38,811 nucleotides of DNA from assembly GCA_030040155.1 (NCBI GenBank), contig JASHUG010000316.1, positions 1-38,811 on the forward strand. The letters are read 5' to 3'. Positions 9,291 to 18,601 of this stretch are shown piece by piece. Under the pieces are notes generated by a model that had not been told where the DNA came from, made no database searches, and saw only the letters and a list, made by a program, of their open reading frames with translations. This DNA is from Streptosporangiaceae bacterium (GTDB lineage Bacteria > Actinomycetota > Actinomycetes > Streptosporangiales > Streptosporangiaceae). The position numbers were made by a program, and so were the translations under genes. How positions within the stretch are numbered: the first letter of the stretch is position 1; each line of letters begins with the position of its first letter.

Positions 9291-10214
9291 ATGAATTGCA
9301 CGTCCTGCGGTGAGGTTGTGACCGGAAACTTCTGTGACATATGCGGGTTGGCCGTGGAGGCGCAGCGGCCGCCAGAAATCCCCGATACGGTTCAGCCGGC
9401 CGCCAGCACGGCCGCGTCGCCGACGGCCTCCGCCGCGGTCGCGGCTCCGGCACCGGTCGCGGCTCCCGCACCGTCCGCGCTGGCACCGTCCGCGCCGGTG
9501 ATGACCGGAGCGACCGCGATTGCGGACGCTGGCAAGCTCCCAGGGTCTCCCGTATTTCTGTGCCAGAACGAGCACCTGCTCCGCAGGTACCAGGCGGTCC
9601 AACTACGCACGGCGAGGCGTGGCCAGGGCACGCTCTTCGTCACCGATGCCCGGCTGGTCTTCTACGCGCGAGCCGCAGGACGCGGTACCCAGCGCGCAAG
9701 CTCGATCGTCCAGCAGACGAAGCTGGAGGACGTCACCGGGATGTCGGCGTTCGTGTCCCGCCGGGTGAGCGCGTTCTTTCTCGTCCTGATCGTGCTGTTC
9801 GGGCTGGCCGCAGTTGGCTCGCTGATTACGCTCCAGATCCTCGGGCTCGTCATCTCCCTCGCGGTCGTGGCCGCCTGCCTGATCATGGTGGCTGGGGGCG
9901 CGGCCGAACGGGGGCGGGCTGGCGTCACGATCCACTCGCAGGCGACCCAGACCAGTCCCATCGTGTTCGGCAGTTTCGAGCACAAGAGTCCTTTCGCCAC
10001 GATCCTGAGCGCCTTCTTCAGCCCGTTGCTGATGTTCACGCGCGCCGAAACAGCGTTCGACGTGCTCGTCGGCCGGCCGGGTCCGGACTCAGAGAAGCTG
10101 ATCGCCGAGCTCGGTGCCTTGATCCTCGACCTCCAGACCCGCGGAACGCTGTCCCTCGATCACTGGGGCGAGGTCGGCACCGAGGTGCCAAGGCAGCGGT
10201 CCGCCACGGCCTGA
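9291..10214 (+). CDS. Zinc-ribbon membrane protein with PH-like domain
   Basis: MNCTSCGEVVTGNFCDICG zinc ribbon, Ala/Pro linker, GTLFVTDARLVFYARAAGRGTQRASSIVQQTKLEDVTGM (bacterial PH-like), and two TM helices. Confidence 0.65.
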   Translation: MNCTSCGEVVTGNFCDICGLAVEAQRPPEIPDTVQPAASTAASPTASAAVAAPAPVAAPAPSALAPSAPVMTGATAIADAGKLPGSPVFLCQNEHLLRRYQAVQLRTARRGQGTLFVTDARLVFYARAAGRGTQRASSIVQQTKLEDVTGMSAFVSRRVSAFFLVLIVLFGLAAVGSLITLQILGLVISLAVVAACLIMVAGGAAERGRAGVTIHSQATQTSPIVFGSFEHKSPFATILSAFFSPLLMFTRAETAFDVLVGRPGPDSEKLIAELGALILDLQTRGTLSLDHWGEVGTEVPRQRSATA

Positions 10215-10275
10215 CCAGCCCGGAAGATGCACCGGCTGGACCAGCCCGCGAAATCAACTCAGCTAGGACGGATCT

Positions 10276-11592
10276 ATGGGTCAGCCCGGTGAACTGCGCG
10301 TGTCGATCCTCGAGGGTCAGAGCCTGCGGCGGGCCGACGGAGTGATCGGCTCGGCCGTCGAGCGGGAAAAACAGCAGATCTTCCGGGTAGTGCACGGGCG
10401 CAATGGTGCACTTCGTTTCGACCAGGACTACCTCAGCAGGCACGTCCTGTTCCTCGGCGGGATCGGCACCGGCAAGACCGACGCCATGAAGCACTTCGTC
10501 AAGACCTTGCTCGAGAAGGCGAGCAGCGACGACGTCTTCGTGGTCTTCGATACCAAGGCCGACTTCCTGAAGGCGTTCTACCGGGCGGGCGACGCCGTAA
10601 TCTCCAGCGCACCAGACACCGACCCTGGCGGCGTGCGGTGGAACTTGTTCTCCGACCTGCTCGGTGACGATCGCGCTGACCGGTCGGATCAGATCTACGA
10701 GATTAGCTCCACGATCTTTGGCGACGTGACGTCGCCATCGGCGCAGAACTACTTCTTCGGCGCCGCCGCACGAGACATCTTCGCTGCCGTGGTGGAGGCG
10801 ATGCACCGGGATGGGGGCGCCCATTCCAACTCCGATCTAAGGCAGCAGCTGGAAACGCCAGCCACGGAACTCCTCGACCTGCTCGCTGAGCACCCCGATC
10901 TCGCTGGCTCGGCTCGCTACCTGCAGGGCGAACGAACTCCAGAGCAGATCCTGGCGTTCTTGCAGCAGACGCTGAACACATCGCTGTCCGGCGTCTTCTG
11001 CGAGAAGGGGAACTTCTCGGTCCGCGAGTTCATCCGCCGCCGGGGCGGTCACACCCTGTTCATCGAGTACGACGTCTCGATGGGCAGCCGGCTGTCACCG
11101 ATCTACCGGGTGCTCATGGACCTGGCCATCAAGGAGGCGCTCGGGCTCGGCCGAGCGGGCAAATCGGGAAACGTGTTCTTCCTGATGGACGAGTTCGCCC
11201 TGCTCCCGAGGCTCACGCACATAGGTGACGGCATCAATTTCGGCCGGAGCCTTGGCCTGAGGTTCCTGGTAGCGGCACAGAACGTCAACCAGGTGCTACA
11301 CGCTTACGGCAGCGCCGTCGGCACGAGCATCCTGTCGGGCTTCGGTACGGTGCTGGCGTTCCGCCTCATGGACTCCGGTAGCCGCGATCTTGTCCGCGAA
11401 CGCCACGGCGTCAATCGCAAGGAGATCACGACGTTCGCGCCAGTCCGCTCCGATGGCGTGCACCAGATGACGGTCATGGGCAGCGTCATCGAGGACTGGG
11501 AGATGTCGCGCCTAAGGCGCGGCGAGTGCATAGCGTCCTTCCCCGATGGCCCGCCCTGGGTGTTCGAGTTCGCGAAATACGACGGGTCCTAG
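10276..11592 (+). CDS. TraD/VirD4-like (T4SS coupling-protein family) ATPase, no obvious N-terminal TM
   Basis: Walker A FLGGIGTGKTDAMKH, FVVFDTKADFLKAFY, Walker B NVFFLMDEFALLPRL, sensor FLVAAQNVNQVLHAYG. Confidence 0.8.
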   Translation: MGQPGELRVSILEGQSLRRADGVIGSAVEREKQQIFRVVHGRNGALRFDQDYLSRHVLFLGGIGTGKTDAMKHFVKTLLEKASSDDVFVVFDTKADFLKAFYRAGDAVISSAPDTDPGGVRWNLFSDLLGDDRADRSDQIYEISSTIFGDVTSPSAQNYFFGAAARDIFAAVVEAMHRDGGAHSNSDLRQQLETPATELLDLLAEHPDLAGSARYLQGERTPEQILAFLQQTLNTSLSGVFCEKGNFSVREFIRRRGGHTLFIEYDVSMGSRLSPIYRVLMDLAIKEALGLGRAGKSGNVFFLMDEFALLPRLTHIGDGINFGRSLGLRFLVAAQNVNQVLHAYGSAVGTSILSGFGTVLAFRLMDSGSRDLVRERHGVNRKEITTFAPVRSDGVHQMTVMGSVIEDWEMSRLRRGECIASFPDGPPWVFEFAKYDGS

Positions 11593-11602
11593 GGCTGCCT
11601 TG

Positions 11603-12301
11603 TCAGCCGAGTTCCATTTCCACTTCCGGTCCAGCTGGCTCGATCTTGAGATTCGGCTCGGCCTCATGCGCTATCTGATGAACCACGAGAACGCTCACGG
11701 CATCGTGGGCCCACACGGAAATGTCGTGCGAGATCTCGTGCTGTGTCGTCACGGTCAGCGTCAGGGCAATCTGAAGCGCGACGCTGGCTAGCACCTTAGC
11801 GACTCGTTTGAGCAGCGATATCGCCCGCCGACGGCGGACTGACGAGGTCGTGAGATCGCGCGCTAACGTGCAGACCTCGCGGCGCAGGTCCTCCACCCGG
11901 CGCCTGGCCAGCTTCAGCAGTGCCTCGCGCCTGCTCTTGCCGTGATACTTGGCTGTTTCCTTCACGGCAAGGCGAGCCTCGTCCACGTACGTCTCGTGGA
12001 TCGACACTCCGCGCCTGGCCAGCATGCCGATGGCGTCCCTGAAGGTCGGGCTTAGCAGGTGCACGAAGTCGTCTTGATCAGGGATCGCCTCGGCGATGGT
12101 GCCATCGGTCGGGCGCAGGCCCTGCCACCAGTCGCTGTCGGCCAGCCAGTCTGTGAGGAGGCCGCACGCCTCGCGGCACGCTGCCACGAGCGCCTCGTCT
12201 GCCTCCCGATGCGAAGCGGGGCCACTGGCAGCTGCCTTGTTCACTGCCTCGGTGATGTCCGCGCTGGTCATCGCGATGCGATCGATGGTCACGGCGGCCA
12301 C
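11603..12301 (-). CDS. Hypothetical protein with basic helical region and C-terminal hydrophobic segment
   Basis: 232 aa ORF with no family recognised; SLLKRVAKVLASVALQIALTLTV is a possible TM segment. Convergent with the ATPase gene, 10 bp apart. Confidence 0.5.
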   Translation of the reverse strand: MAAVTIDRIAMTSADITEAVNKAAASGPASHREADEALVAACREACGLLTDWLADSDWWQGLRPTDGTIAEAIPDQDDFVHLLSPTFRDAIGMLARRGVSIHETYVDEARLAVKETAKYHGKSRREALLKLARRRVEDLRREVCTLARDLTTSSVRRRRAISLLKRVAKVLASVALQIALTLTVTTQHEISHDISVWAHDAVSVLVVHQIAHEAEPNLKIEPAGPEVEMELG

Positions 12302-12548
12302 GGCGACTCCTTCAGGTGCAGTGCGCGATATTCCGGGGATGGGGTCTCATTATGGTGCGGAACCCAGGCAGGCGGTTGACTGCTTGCCCGCCGGTCCGGC
12401 CCCGCCGGGGCAAGAAACCAATTCGCCTGCAGACGGCGTGCCGGGTACGCTCGCTGGACGCATCCTCACGCGAATCCCTGGCTAAGAGGTAGTGATCATG
12501 GCGAACCTCTGCCCGGACGGGCAGCGGACCTAGCGGGTCAGTCGAGCA

Positions 12549-13847
12549 TTGGATGGGGTGACCCCGGCACCGCACCGCCGACGGACCCTGGGCCGCGACT
12601 TCTGGCTCTATTTCGGCGGTCAGCTAACGTCCCAGGTGGGCAGTTCCTTCACCCTTTTCGCACTGCCGCTGCTGGTCTTCAAGCTCACCCACTCTGCCAC
12701 CAACCTGGCGCTCACCACCGCGTCGAACTTCGTGCCCTACTTGCTATTCGGGCTGGTCCTTGGGGCTCTGACCGACCGCGTCAATCGCAAGCGGATGATG
12801 CTGCTCACTGACGTGGGCCGCGCGGTCGTGATCGCCGTACTGCCTGTGCTCGCCCTATCCGGCGCGCTTCGGGTTGAAGATATCTATGCGGTCGCCTTTG
12901 TCCAGTCCACGTTGGGGATCTTGTTCAACTGTGGCGAGTTCGCAGCGATCCCCAGCCTGGTCGGCCGCGGCGATCTGGTTGCCGCCAACGGCCGGATCAT
13001 GGCAACGAACTCGGCCGGCCAGATCCTGGGGCCGATTCTCGCCGGGGTGCTGGTCACCATTATGTCGCCGGCCGACCTGCTGTTCTTTGATGCGGCCAGC
13101 TTCGCCGTCTCGGCTGCTTCGCTGGCGGTCATCCGCCGGAGCTTCAACGCCGCCGACCGGCCAGGACCGGCCAAGGTTGGTGTCGCCGGACTGCTGCGAG
13201 ACGTCCGGGCGGGCCTGCAGTACGTCTGGTCGCAGCCGGTGCTCCGGGGCATCTCGATCATGATGGCCTTGATCAACTTCGTCTCGACCACCGAGATCAG
13301 CCAGCTGGTCCTGTTTGCCAAGCGTGTCCTTGGTGCCACCGACAGCGAGGTAGCCCTGCTGTACGCGGCCGGAGCCGCGGGTGTGGTGATCGTCAGCATG
13401 TCGGCGGCAGCGATCCGCCGGCGACTGAGCTTCGCCGTCACCGCGCTCGGCGCACTTGTCATCGCCGGTCTCTCGGTCACGGCTATGGCCTTGATCGGCT
13501 CGTACCCGGCAGCGCTCGTCCTGTGGGCTGCGGCCTCCGGGTTCGGGCTGCTGTTGAACATCAACACATCGGCGCTACGCCAGGCCATCGTGCCGGATGA
13601 AATGTATGGCCGCGTCATCAGCATCGCTCAGGTGCTGGCCTGGTCAGCAATTCCGCTCGGCGCGCTCGCCGGCGCGGCCGCCATCCAGCTGTCTGGCAGC
13701 GTCGTCGATGTCTATGCCGCGACCGGGGCGTTGACAGCACTGATCGCGCTTTCGTTCGCCTTTTCGTCGGTCGCACATGGTGACCGCTACCTGGCCGAGG
13801 CGGCCCGCCCGGCACCCGCGAACGAAGCCACAGTCGCCGAGACCTGA
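12549..13847 (+). CDS. MFS transporter
   Basis: 432 aa, many TM helices; RDFWLYFGGQLTSQVGSSFTLFALPLLVFKLT...GALTDRVNRKRMMLLTDVGRA (MFS motif A). Confidence 0.88.
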   Translation: MDGVTPAPHRRRTLGRDFWLYFGGQLTSQVGSSFTLFALPLLVFKLTHSATNLALTTASNFVPYLLFGLVLGALTDRVNRKRMMLLTDVGRAVVIAVLPVLALSGALRVEDIYAVAFVQSTLGILFNCGEFAAIPSLVGRGDLVAANGRIMATNSAGQILGPILAGVLVTIMSPADLLFFDAASFAVSAASLAVIRRSFNAADRPGPAKVGVAGLLRDVRAGLQYVWSQPVLRGISIMMALINFVSTTEISQLVLFAKRVLGATDSEVALLYAAGAAGVVIVSMSAAAIRRRLSFAVTALGALVIAGLSVTAMALIGSYPAALVLWAAASGFGLLLNINTSALRQAIVPDEMYGRVISIAQVLAWSAIPLGALAGAAAIQLSGSVVDVYAATGALTALIALSFAFSSVAHGDRYLAEAARPAPANEATVAET

Positions 13848-13962
13848 CATAATCGCTCGTGGCCACGGCGCCTCGCGCGCCGCGATTGGTGATCCGCCTA
13901 TTGTCACCAGGGTCACCAGAGGCGCGTGCATACCAGCTCATGAGACAAGGAAGGCTGACGCC

Positions 13963-14484
13963 ATGTCCGACTCTTCGAGCATCCAGATCCCCCCGGCCGG
14001 GACCTACCCGCTCGATCCTCAAGCCTCCTCGATCGGGTTCTCCACCAAGCACATGTTCGGCCTGGCCGGAGTCACCGGCACCTTCCGGGTGATCTCCGGG
14101 GAGATCACCATAGCCGACCCCGTAACCGACTCAACCGCATCAGCGGTGATCGATGCAGGCAGCTTTCACACCGGCCTGGCCGCCCGCGACAAGGACGTCA
14201 AGTCTGCGAACTTCCTGCACGCCGAGCAGCACCCGCAGATCACGTTTGCCTCGACCGACGTGGCTCGCGACGATGACCGGTGGCTGGTACGCGGGCAGAT
14301 CACCGTCAGGGGAAACAGCGCCCCGGCCGAACTGGTCGTGACCGAGCTCCGTACCGACGAGAGCGGCCTCTTCCTCAAGGCCACAACCCGGGTCGACAGA
14401 TACGCTCAGGGCCTCACCAAGAAGAAGGGCCTGGCGGCGCGGTTCCTGGACTTGACGATCACCGCCCACGCCACCCGCGGGTAA
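13963..14484 (+). CDS. YceI family protein
   Basis: GTYPLDPQASSIGFSTKHMFGLAGVTGTFRVISGEITIAD...DAGSFHTGLAARDKDVKSANFLHAEQHPQITFAST. Start at ATG 13963. Confidence 0.9.
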   Translation: MSDSSSIQIPPAGTYPLDPQASSIGFSTKHMFGLAGVTGTFRVISGEITIADPVTDSTASAVIDAGSFHTGLAARDKDVKSANFLHAEQHPQITFASTDVARDDDRWLVRGQITVRGNSAPAELVVTELRTDESGLFLKATTRVDRYAQGLTKKKGLAARFLDLTITAHATRG

Positions 14485-14627
14485 AGCCGCCCGAACGGGC
14501 TCCGGGCAGGTCAGCCGAGCCAGGTGCCTGGCCCGCCGCGCGTTCAGGAAGTGCAGCATCAGCGCGCAGATGAACGCAATGTCACGCCGCGGTGATCACG
14601 GCGCGACCGCATCGATAGAGTCTGCAT

Positions 14628-14903
14628 GTGACCTCGCCTGGAGCAGAACATCTTGACAGCCGTCATCGCGATACGCTGCGCCAGATCATGGAGCATCCGG
14701 CCAGCCACAACATCGAATGGCGGGCGGTCATGTCGCTGCTGGAAGCCGTCGGCGAGGTTACCGTGCGCCATGACGGCAAGGTCGCCGTCAAGATAGGGCC
14801 TGAACTGGAGTTCCTCGTGCCGCCGACCGGCAAGGACATTGACGATCAGATGGTCATTGACCTGCGCCGCATGCTGACTAACGCTGGCTACGGCCGGGCG
14901 TAA
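14628..14903 (+). CDS. Small HicA-like protein
   Basis: 91 aa: LRQIMEHPASHNIEWRAVMSLLEAVGEVTVRHDGKVAVKIGPELEFLVPP resembles HicA-like small actinobacterial proteins. No HicB partner seen. Confidence 0.5.
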   Translation: MTSPGAEHLDSRHRDTLRQIMEHPASHNIEWRAVMSLLEAVGEVTVRHDGKVAVKIGPELEFLVPPTGKDIDDQMVIDLRRMLTNAGYGRA

Positions 14904-15112
14904 GGTCACGCAGGCCGAGCGTCTGCGGCGGGCCTTGCCCGCGGCAACCACGGGCTTGGCCCGGGTACTGGATCGACGCAGAGTCGAAGCATCGCCCAGA
15001 TCTCGCGTTGACCGGCCGTCTCGTGACCGGTCCCGGCACCATAGCTCCTGTAGAACCAGCGTGCTAGGTAGGCTCACGCGCAGCAATCAGGCTCTGGGTT
15101 GAGGAATTCATA

Positions 15113-16873
15113 GTGCCGGAAGCATTCGATGCCGAGCGTACTGTCGGGCTCGTTGTCGGGACGGTCGCGGCAACGCCGCTGCAGTTCTCGGTGGCGGTCA
15201 GCCCAGAGCAGTACTTGCAGCTAGACGACGTTGTCGTCACCTCCCGCCAGCTCCCCGACCAGCCACCCGTACAGGTCTGCGGCGTGGTCACAAACGTCGA
15301 GGCCGTGCACGAAGGCGCGCGGTTCGCGTCCGATGTGTTCCTGATTCAGCAGGGAGCACTTCCGGCCGAGGTCGCCGAGGTCGCGCAGGTGTCGGTGACG
15401 AGGGTCGAACCCGAGGTGTACGTGCCGCCCCTGCCTGGCGCGGTCGTCCAGCGGGCCACCGGCAAGCAACGCGAGTCGGCGCTGTATTTCGACGAAATGG
15501 GTGAGGCGAAGGTCCCGGTCGGGTTCGGCCGCGACGGTAACCCCGTCTACATCAACTTCGAGTTCGTGGACGGCACCCGTGGCGCGCACGTCAGTATCTC
15601 GGGCGTGTCCGGCATCGCAACCAAGACCAGCTTCGCGCTTTTCCTGCTGCACTCGATTACCAGCTGCGGCGTGCTCCAAGCCGAGGCGCACAACACCAAG
15701 ATTCTCGTGTTCTCGGTCAAGGGCGAGGACCTGCTCTTCCTGGACTACGCGAACTCAAGGCTGGCGCCCGGGCAGCGCGAGCGTTACGGAGCGCTGGGAC
15801 TGCCTGCTACCCCGTTCCGGAATGTAAGGGTTTTTGCGCCTCCGCGGCCCGGCGACCCGTCAGGCACGCCGGATGTGGCTGCGAGGGACAAGGCCGTTAG
15901 CCCGTTCTACTGGACGCTCGCGGAATTCTGCGCCGACGAGCTGCTGCCGTTCGCCTTCGCCGATGCCGAGGACGAGCGCGCCCAGTACACGATGCTCATC
16001 GGCCAGGTCGCCGCCAGGCTCAGGCGCGACGCCATTCCCACGGGCAACGACGGTGCCGTCAAGATTGCAGGCGTCGACCCGGCCAATGACAAGATCATCC
16101 GGTCCTTTGGCGATCTGGTTGAGCTGCTCGAGGCGGAGCTGGGTGACGACGCGACCAGGGGCACCTGGGTCGCCGGGAGCGCGGTCACGGGCAGCGTCAA
16201 CGCGTTGCTGCGGCGGCTGCGCTCGGCGATCAAGCCGCTCAACGCGATCATCCGTGGTGATCTCACCCACAAGGGCGAGCGCTCGATCACGACGTCACGG
16301 GCGCAAGTGACCGTTGTCGACCTGCACAACCTGCCGGACCGGGCGCAGCGGTTCGTGGTCGGGGTCACGTTGCGCGGCGAGTTCGCCAGCAAGGAGCGTC
16401 AGGGTACCTCCCGGCCACTCATGTTCGTCGTCCTCGACGAGCTCAACAAGTACGCGCCGCGCGAGGGCGACAGCCCGATCAAGCAGATCCTGCTCGACGT
16501 CGCCGAGCGTGGGCGGTCGCTCGGCGTCATCCTCATCGGCGCGCAGCAGACGGCCAGCGAAGTCGAGCGCCGCATCTTGTCCAACTGCGCGATCAAGGTA
16601 GCCGGGCGGCTCGACCCGGCCGAGGCCGAGCGGCCCGAGTACGGCTACCTGCCGCCGCAGCAGCGGGTCCGGGCAATGCTGGCCAAGCCCGGCACGATGT
16701 TCATCGCGCAGCCCGACATTCCGGTGCCGCTGGCGGTGGACTTCCCGTTCCCGGCGTGGGCAACGAGGCCGAGCGAGAAGGGCGCCTGGGCCGGGGTCGA
16801 CGAGGGACCGGCCGCGCCGTCCGACCCGTTCGCCACGATCCCCGGCGCGCGTGACGACCCGCCGCCGTTCTGA
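15113..16873 (+). CDS. HerA-like (DUF87/FtsK-HerA superfamily) ATPase
   Basis: 586 aa. ISGVSGIATKTSFALFLLHSI (modified Walker A), LMFVVLDELNKYAPREGDSPIKQILLDVAERGRSLGVILIGAQQTASEVERRILSNCAIKVAGRLD (Walker B, sensor and Arg motifs typical of HerA). Confidence 0.85.
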   Translation: MPEAFDAERTVGLVVGTVAATPLQFSVAVSPEQYLQLDDVVVTSRQLPDQPPVQVCGVVTNVEAVHEGARFASDVFLIQQGALPAEVAEVAQVSVTRVEPEVYVPPLPGAVVQRATGKQRESALYFDEMGEAKVPVGFGRDGNPVYINFEFVDGTRGAHVSISGVSGIATKTSFALFLLHSITSCGVLQAEAHNTKILVFSVKGEDLLFLDYANSRLAPGQRERYGALGLPATPFRNVRVFAPPRPGDPSGTPDVAARDKAVSPFYWTLAEFCADELLPFAFADAEDERAQYTMLIGQVAARLRRDAIPTGNDGAVKIAGVDPANDKIIRSFGDLVELLEAELGDDATRGTWVAGSAVTGSVNALLRRLRSAIKPLNAIIRGDLTHKGERSITTSRAQVTVVDLHNLPDRAQRFVVGVTLRGEFASKERQGTSRPLMFVVLDELNKYAPREGDSPIKQILLDVAERGRSLGVILIGAQQTASEVERRILSNCAIKVAGRLDPAEAERPEYGYLPPQQRVRAMLAKPGTMFIAQPDIPVPLAVDFPFPAWATRPSEKGAWAGVDEGPAAPSDPFATIPGARDDPPPF

Positions 16874-16960
16874 GTTCTTGACGCGTGTGGGGGCAACACT
16901 GGTTGCGGCTTCTGCGGTAGACAAGCAAGCGCGAAGGAGAGCTGACCGGGTTAACGGAGT

Positions 16961-17224
16961 GTGAGCCAGCAGCAGGTCGAGTTCGCCGAGTTCTTCGAGT
17001 CAAGCTGGGATCCGTGCCGGCGCGCGGTGCTCGCCGGCGTCGGCAACCCGCAGCAGGCCGAGGACCGGGTGGCCGAGGCATTCGCCCGGGCGTGGCGGTC
17101 GTGGGGAACGGTCAGCCGCCATCCCGCGCCGCGCGGATGGGTGGTGCGGACCGCACTCAACACCGGGACACCGTGGGTCCCCGCCGGTCGGGCCCGTCAG
17201 AGCCTAGGGCGTCCTGGCCGCTAA
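16961..17224 (+). pseudogene. Truncated ECF (SigE-like) sigma factor region 2 remnant
   Basis: FAEFFESSWDPCRRAVLAGVGNPQQAEDRVAEAFARAWRSWGTVSRHPAPRGWVVRTALNT is sigma-70 region 2-like. Similarity ends abruptly (GTPWVPAGRARQSLGRPGR*), no region 4 follows, and the frame ends against the convergent amidase gene. Confidence 0.65.
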
Positions 17225-18438
17225 ACGACCAGCGCACCGTCAGGCGGGCAGATCGCCCTGGCGAGCCCAAGCAGTTCGACGTCGGCCCCGGCCGGGCCGA
17301 GAATACCGACGCCGACCAGCTTGCCGCTCGCCCTGTGGCGGACGGGGATAACCAGTTCAGGCCGCCCGGACAGGCTCGCGGGGGTCGTGAACCGCAAGGC
17401 CCCAGCCCGGAACTCGGCCAGTTCATCCGCCGATGCGCTCCGCAACGGAGGGAGGTCAGGCATCACCGGCACGACCAGGACCGTATCGGCGGGCACAGCG
17501 TCGTTGAGGGCGGCTGTGTACGCCCGCCACGCTCGCTCGTCCGCGTCCTGCTCGTGCTTCGGATCCGCACTGAGTTGCTGCCCGCGCCGCACCCGGCCCG
17601 CCACGTCCGGCGCGAGGGAGTCGATATGCGCAGCAAGCCACGGGCCGTGCATGGTCCAGACCTGCCTGGCCTGAATGCGGGAGAACAAGTCCCCGACCTC
17701 GCCGAGGAAGAATTCGGCAAGTTCCCCTTCGGCCAGCTCGCAGCCAAGCGTCCGCGCGAGGGCCATCGCTACGGCGCGGACCGACTCCGATGTCGCAGTG
17801 CCTACGCCAGCCAGGAGTAGATCAACCGCCAGCGCGACGCGGGCGAGGCGGGCCGCCACCGGCTCATCAGCGATCACGTCCAGGACGGGCCGCAGAAATA
17901 CCAGGTCACGGGCGATGACCCCGACGGTGTCGAACGAGGGCGCCAGGGGCAGCACGCCCTCGGTGCTTATCAGTCGGTGCGTCGACCGCAGGCCGTACAG
18001 CCCGCAGGCCGCCGCAGGTGCCCGAACCGAGCCACCCGTATCGGTGCCGAGGCCCACGTCGGCCAGCCCGGCCGCCACCGCCGAGGCCGGCCCGGAAGAC
18101 GACCCGCACGTAAACCGGTCTGGGTATGCCGAGTTCAGCGGCGCGGTGCCCTCCCCCACGTTCCCGATGATCGACCACGCAAGCTGGTCCAGTTTCGCCA
18201 GGCCAGCCACCGACGCGCCGGCAGCCAGCAGCCTGGCCAGGACGGGCGAGGTGTACTTCGACGGCGAGTGCGTTTCCCGCCACCGGGCAAGCCCGAAGGA
18301 CGAGACATGCCCCTCGATGGCGAACATGTCTTTCACCGCGACCGTCACCCCGGTCAGCGGCCCGGAACTGACCGCCGGGATTCCGAACGACCTCGGCACC
18401 CAGCAGTCCGGCGGCCGCGATTCGCCCTCCATGATCAC
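17221..18438 (-). CDS. Amidase (amidase signature family)
   Basis: VAVKDMF (catalytic Lys), CGSSSGPASAVAAGLADVGLGTDTGGSVRAPAAACGLYGLR (Ser-cisSer-Lys signature). Confidence 0.9.
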   Translation of the reverse strand: MIMEGESRPPDCWVPRSFGIPAVSSGPLTGVTVAVKDMFAIEGHVSSFGLARWRETHSPSKYTSPVLARLLAAGASVAGLAKLDQLAWSIIGNVGEGTAPLNSAYPDRFTCGSSSGPASAVAAGLADVGLGTDTGGSVRAPAAACGLYGLRSTHRLISTEGVLPLAPSFDTVGVIARDLVFLRPVLDVIADEPVAARLARVALAVDLLLAGVGTATSESVRAVAMALARTLGCELAEGELAEFFLGEVGDLFSRIQARQVWTMHGPWLAAHIDSLAPDVAGRVRRGQQLSADPKHEQDADERAWRAYTAALNDAVPADTVLVVPVMPDLPPLRSASADELAEFRAGALRFTTPASLSGRPELVIPVRHRASGKLVGVGILGPAGADVELLGLARAICPPDGALVV

Positions 18439-18601
18439 CTCCGCCTAGCCGGTCGCGCGCCTAGCGCTCACGTCCTCGTCACTACGGATCGTAGTCACCG
18501 CAGGCCGGCGATCCTGGCCATGCCCCGGTCCCGGATTGCGCCAGAAAATCGCGGGTAGGGCAGCTTTGAGCGGCCAGGACGCGTCGAAAGGAGAAGCCGC
18601 G

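Noticed and set aside
10276-11592. Integrative conjugative element based on the TraD-like ATPase
   Set aside because: No relaxase, VirB4/TraC-like ATPase, integrase, tRNA or att repeats nearby.
14628-14903. HicA/HicB toxin-antitoxin pair
   Set aside because: Only the HicA-like ORF is seen; no adjacent HicB-like antitoxin, so a TA system is not supported.
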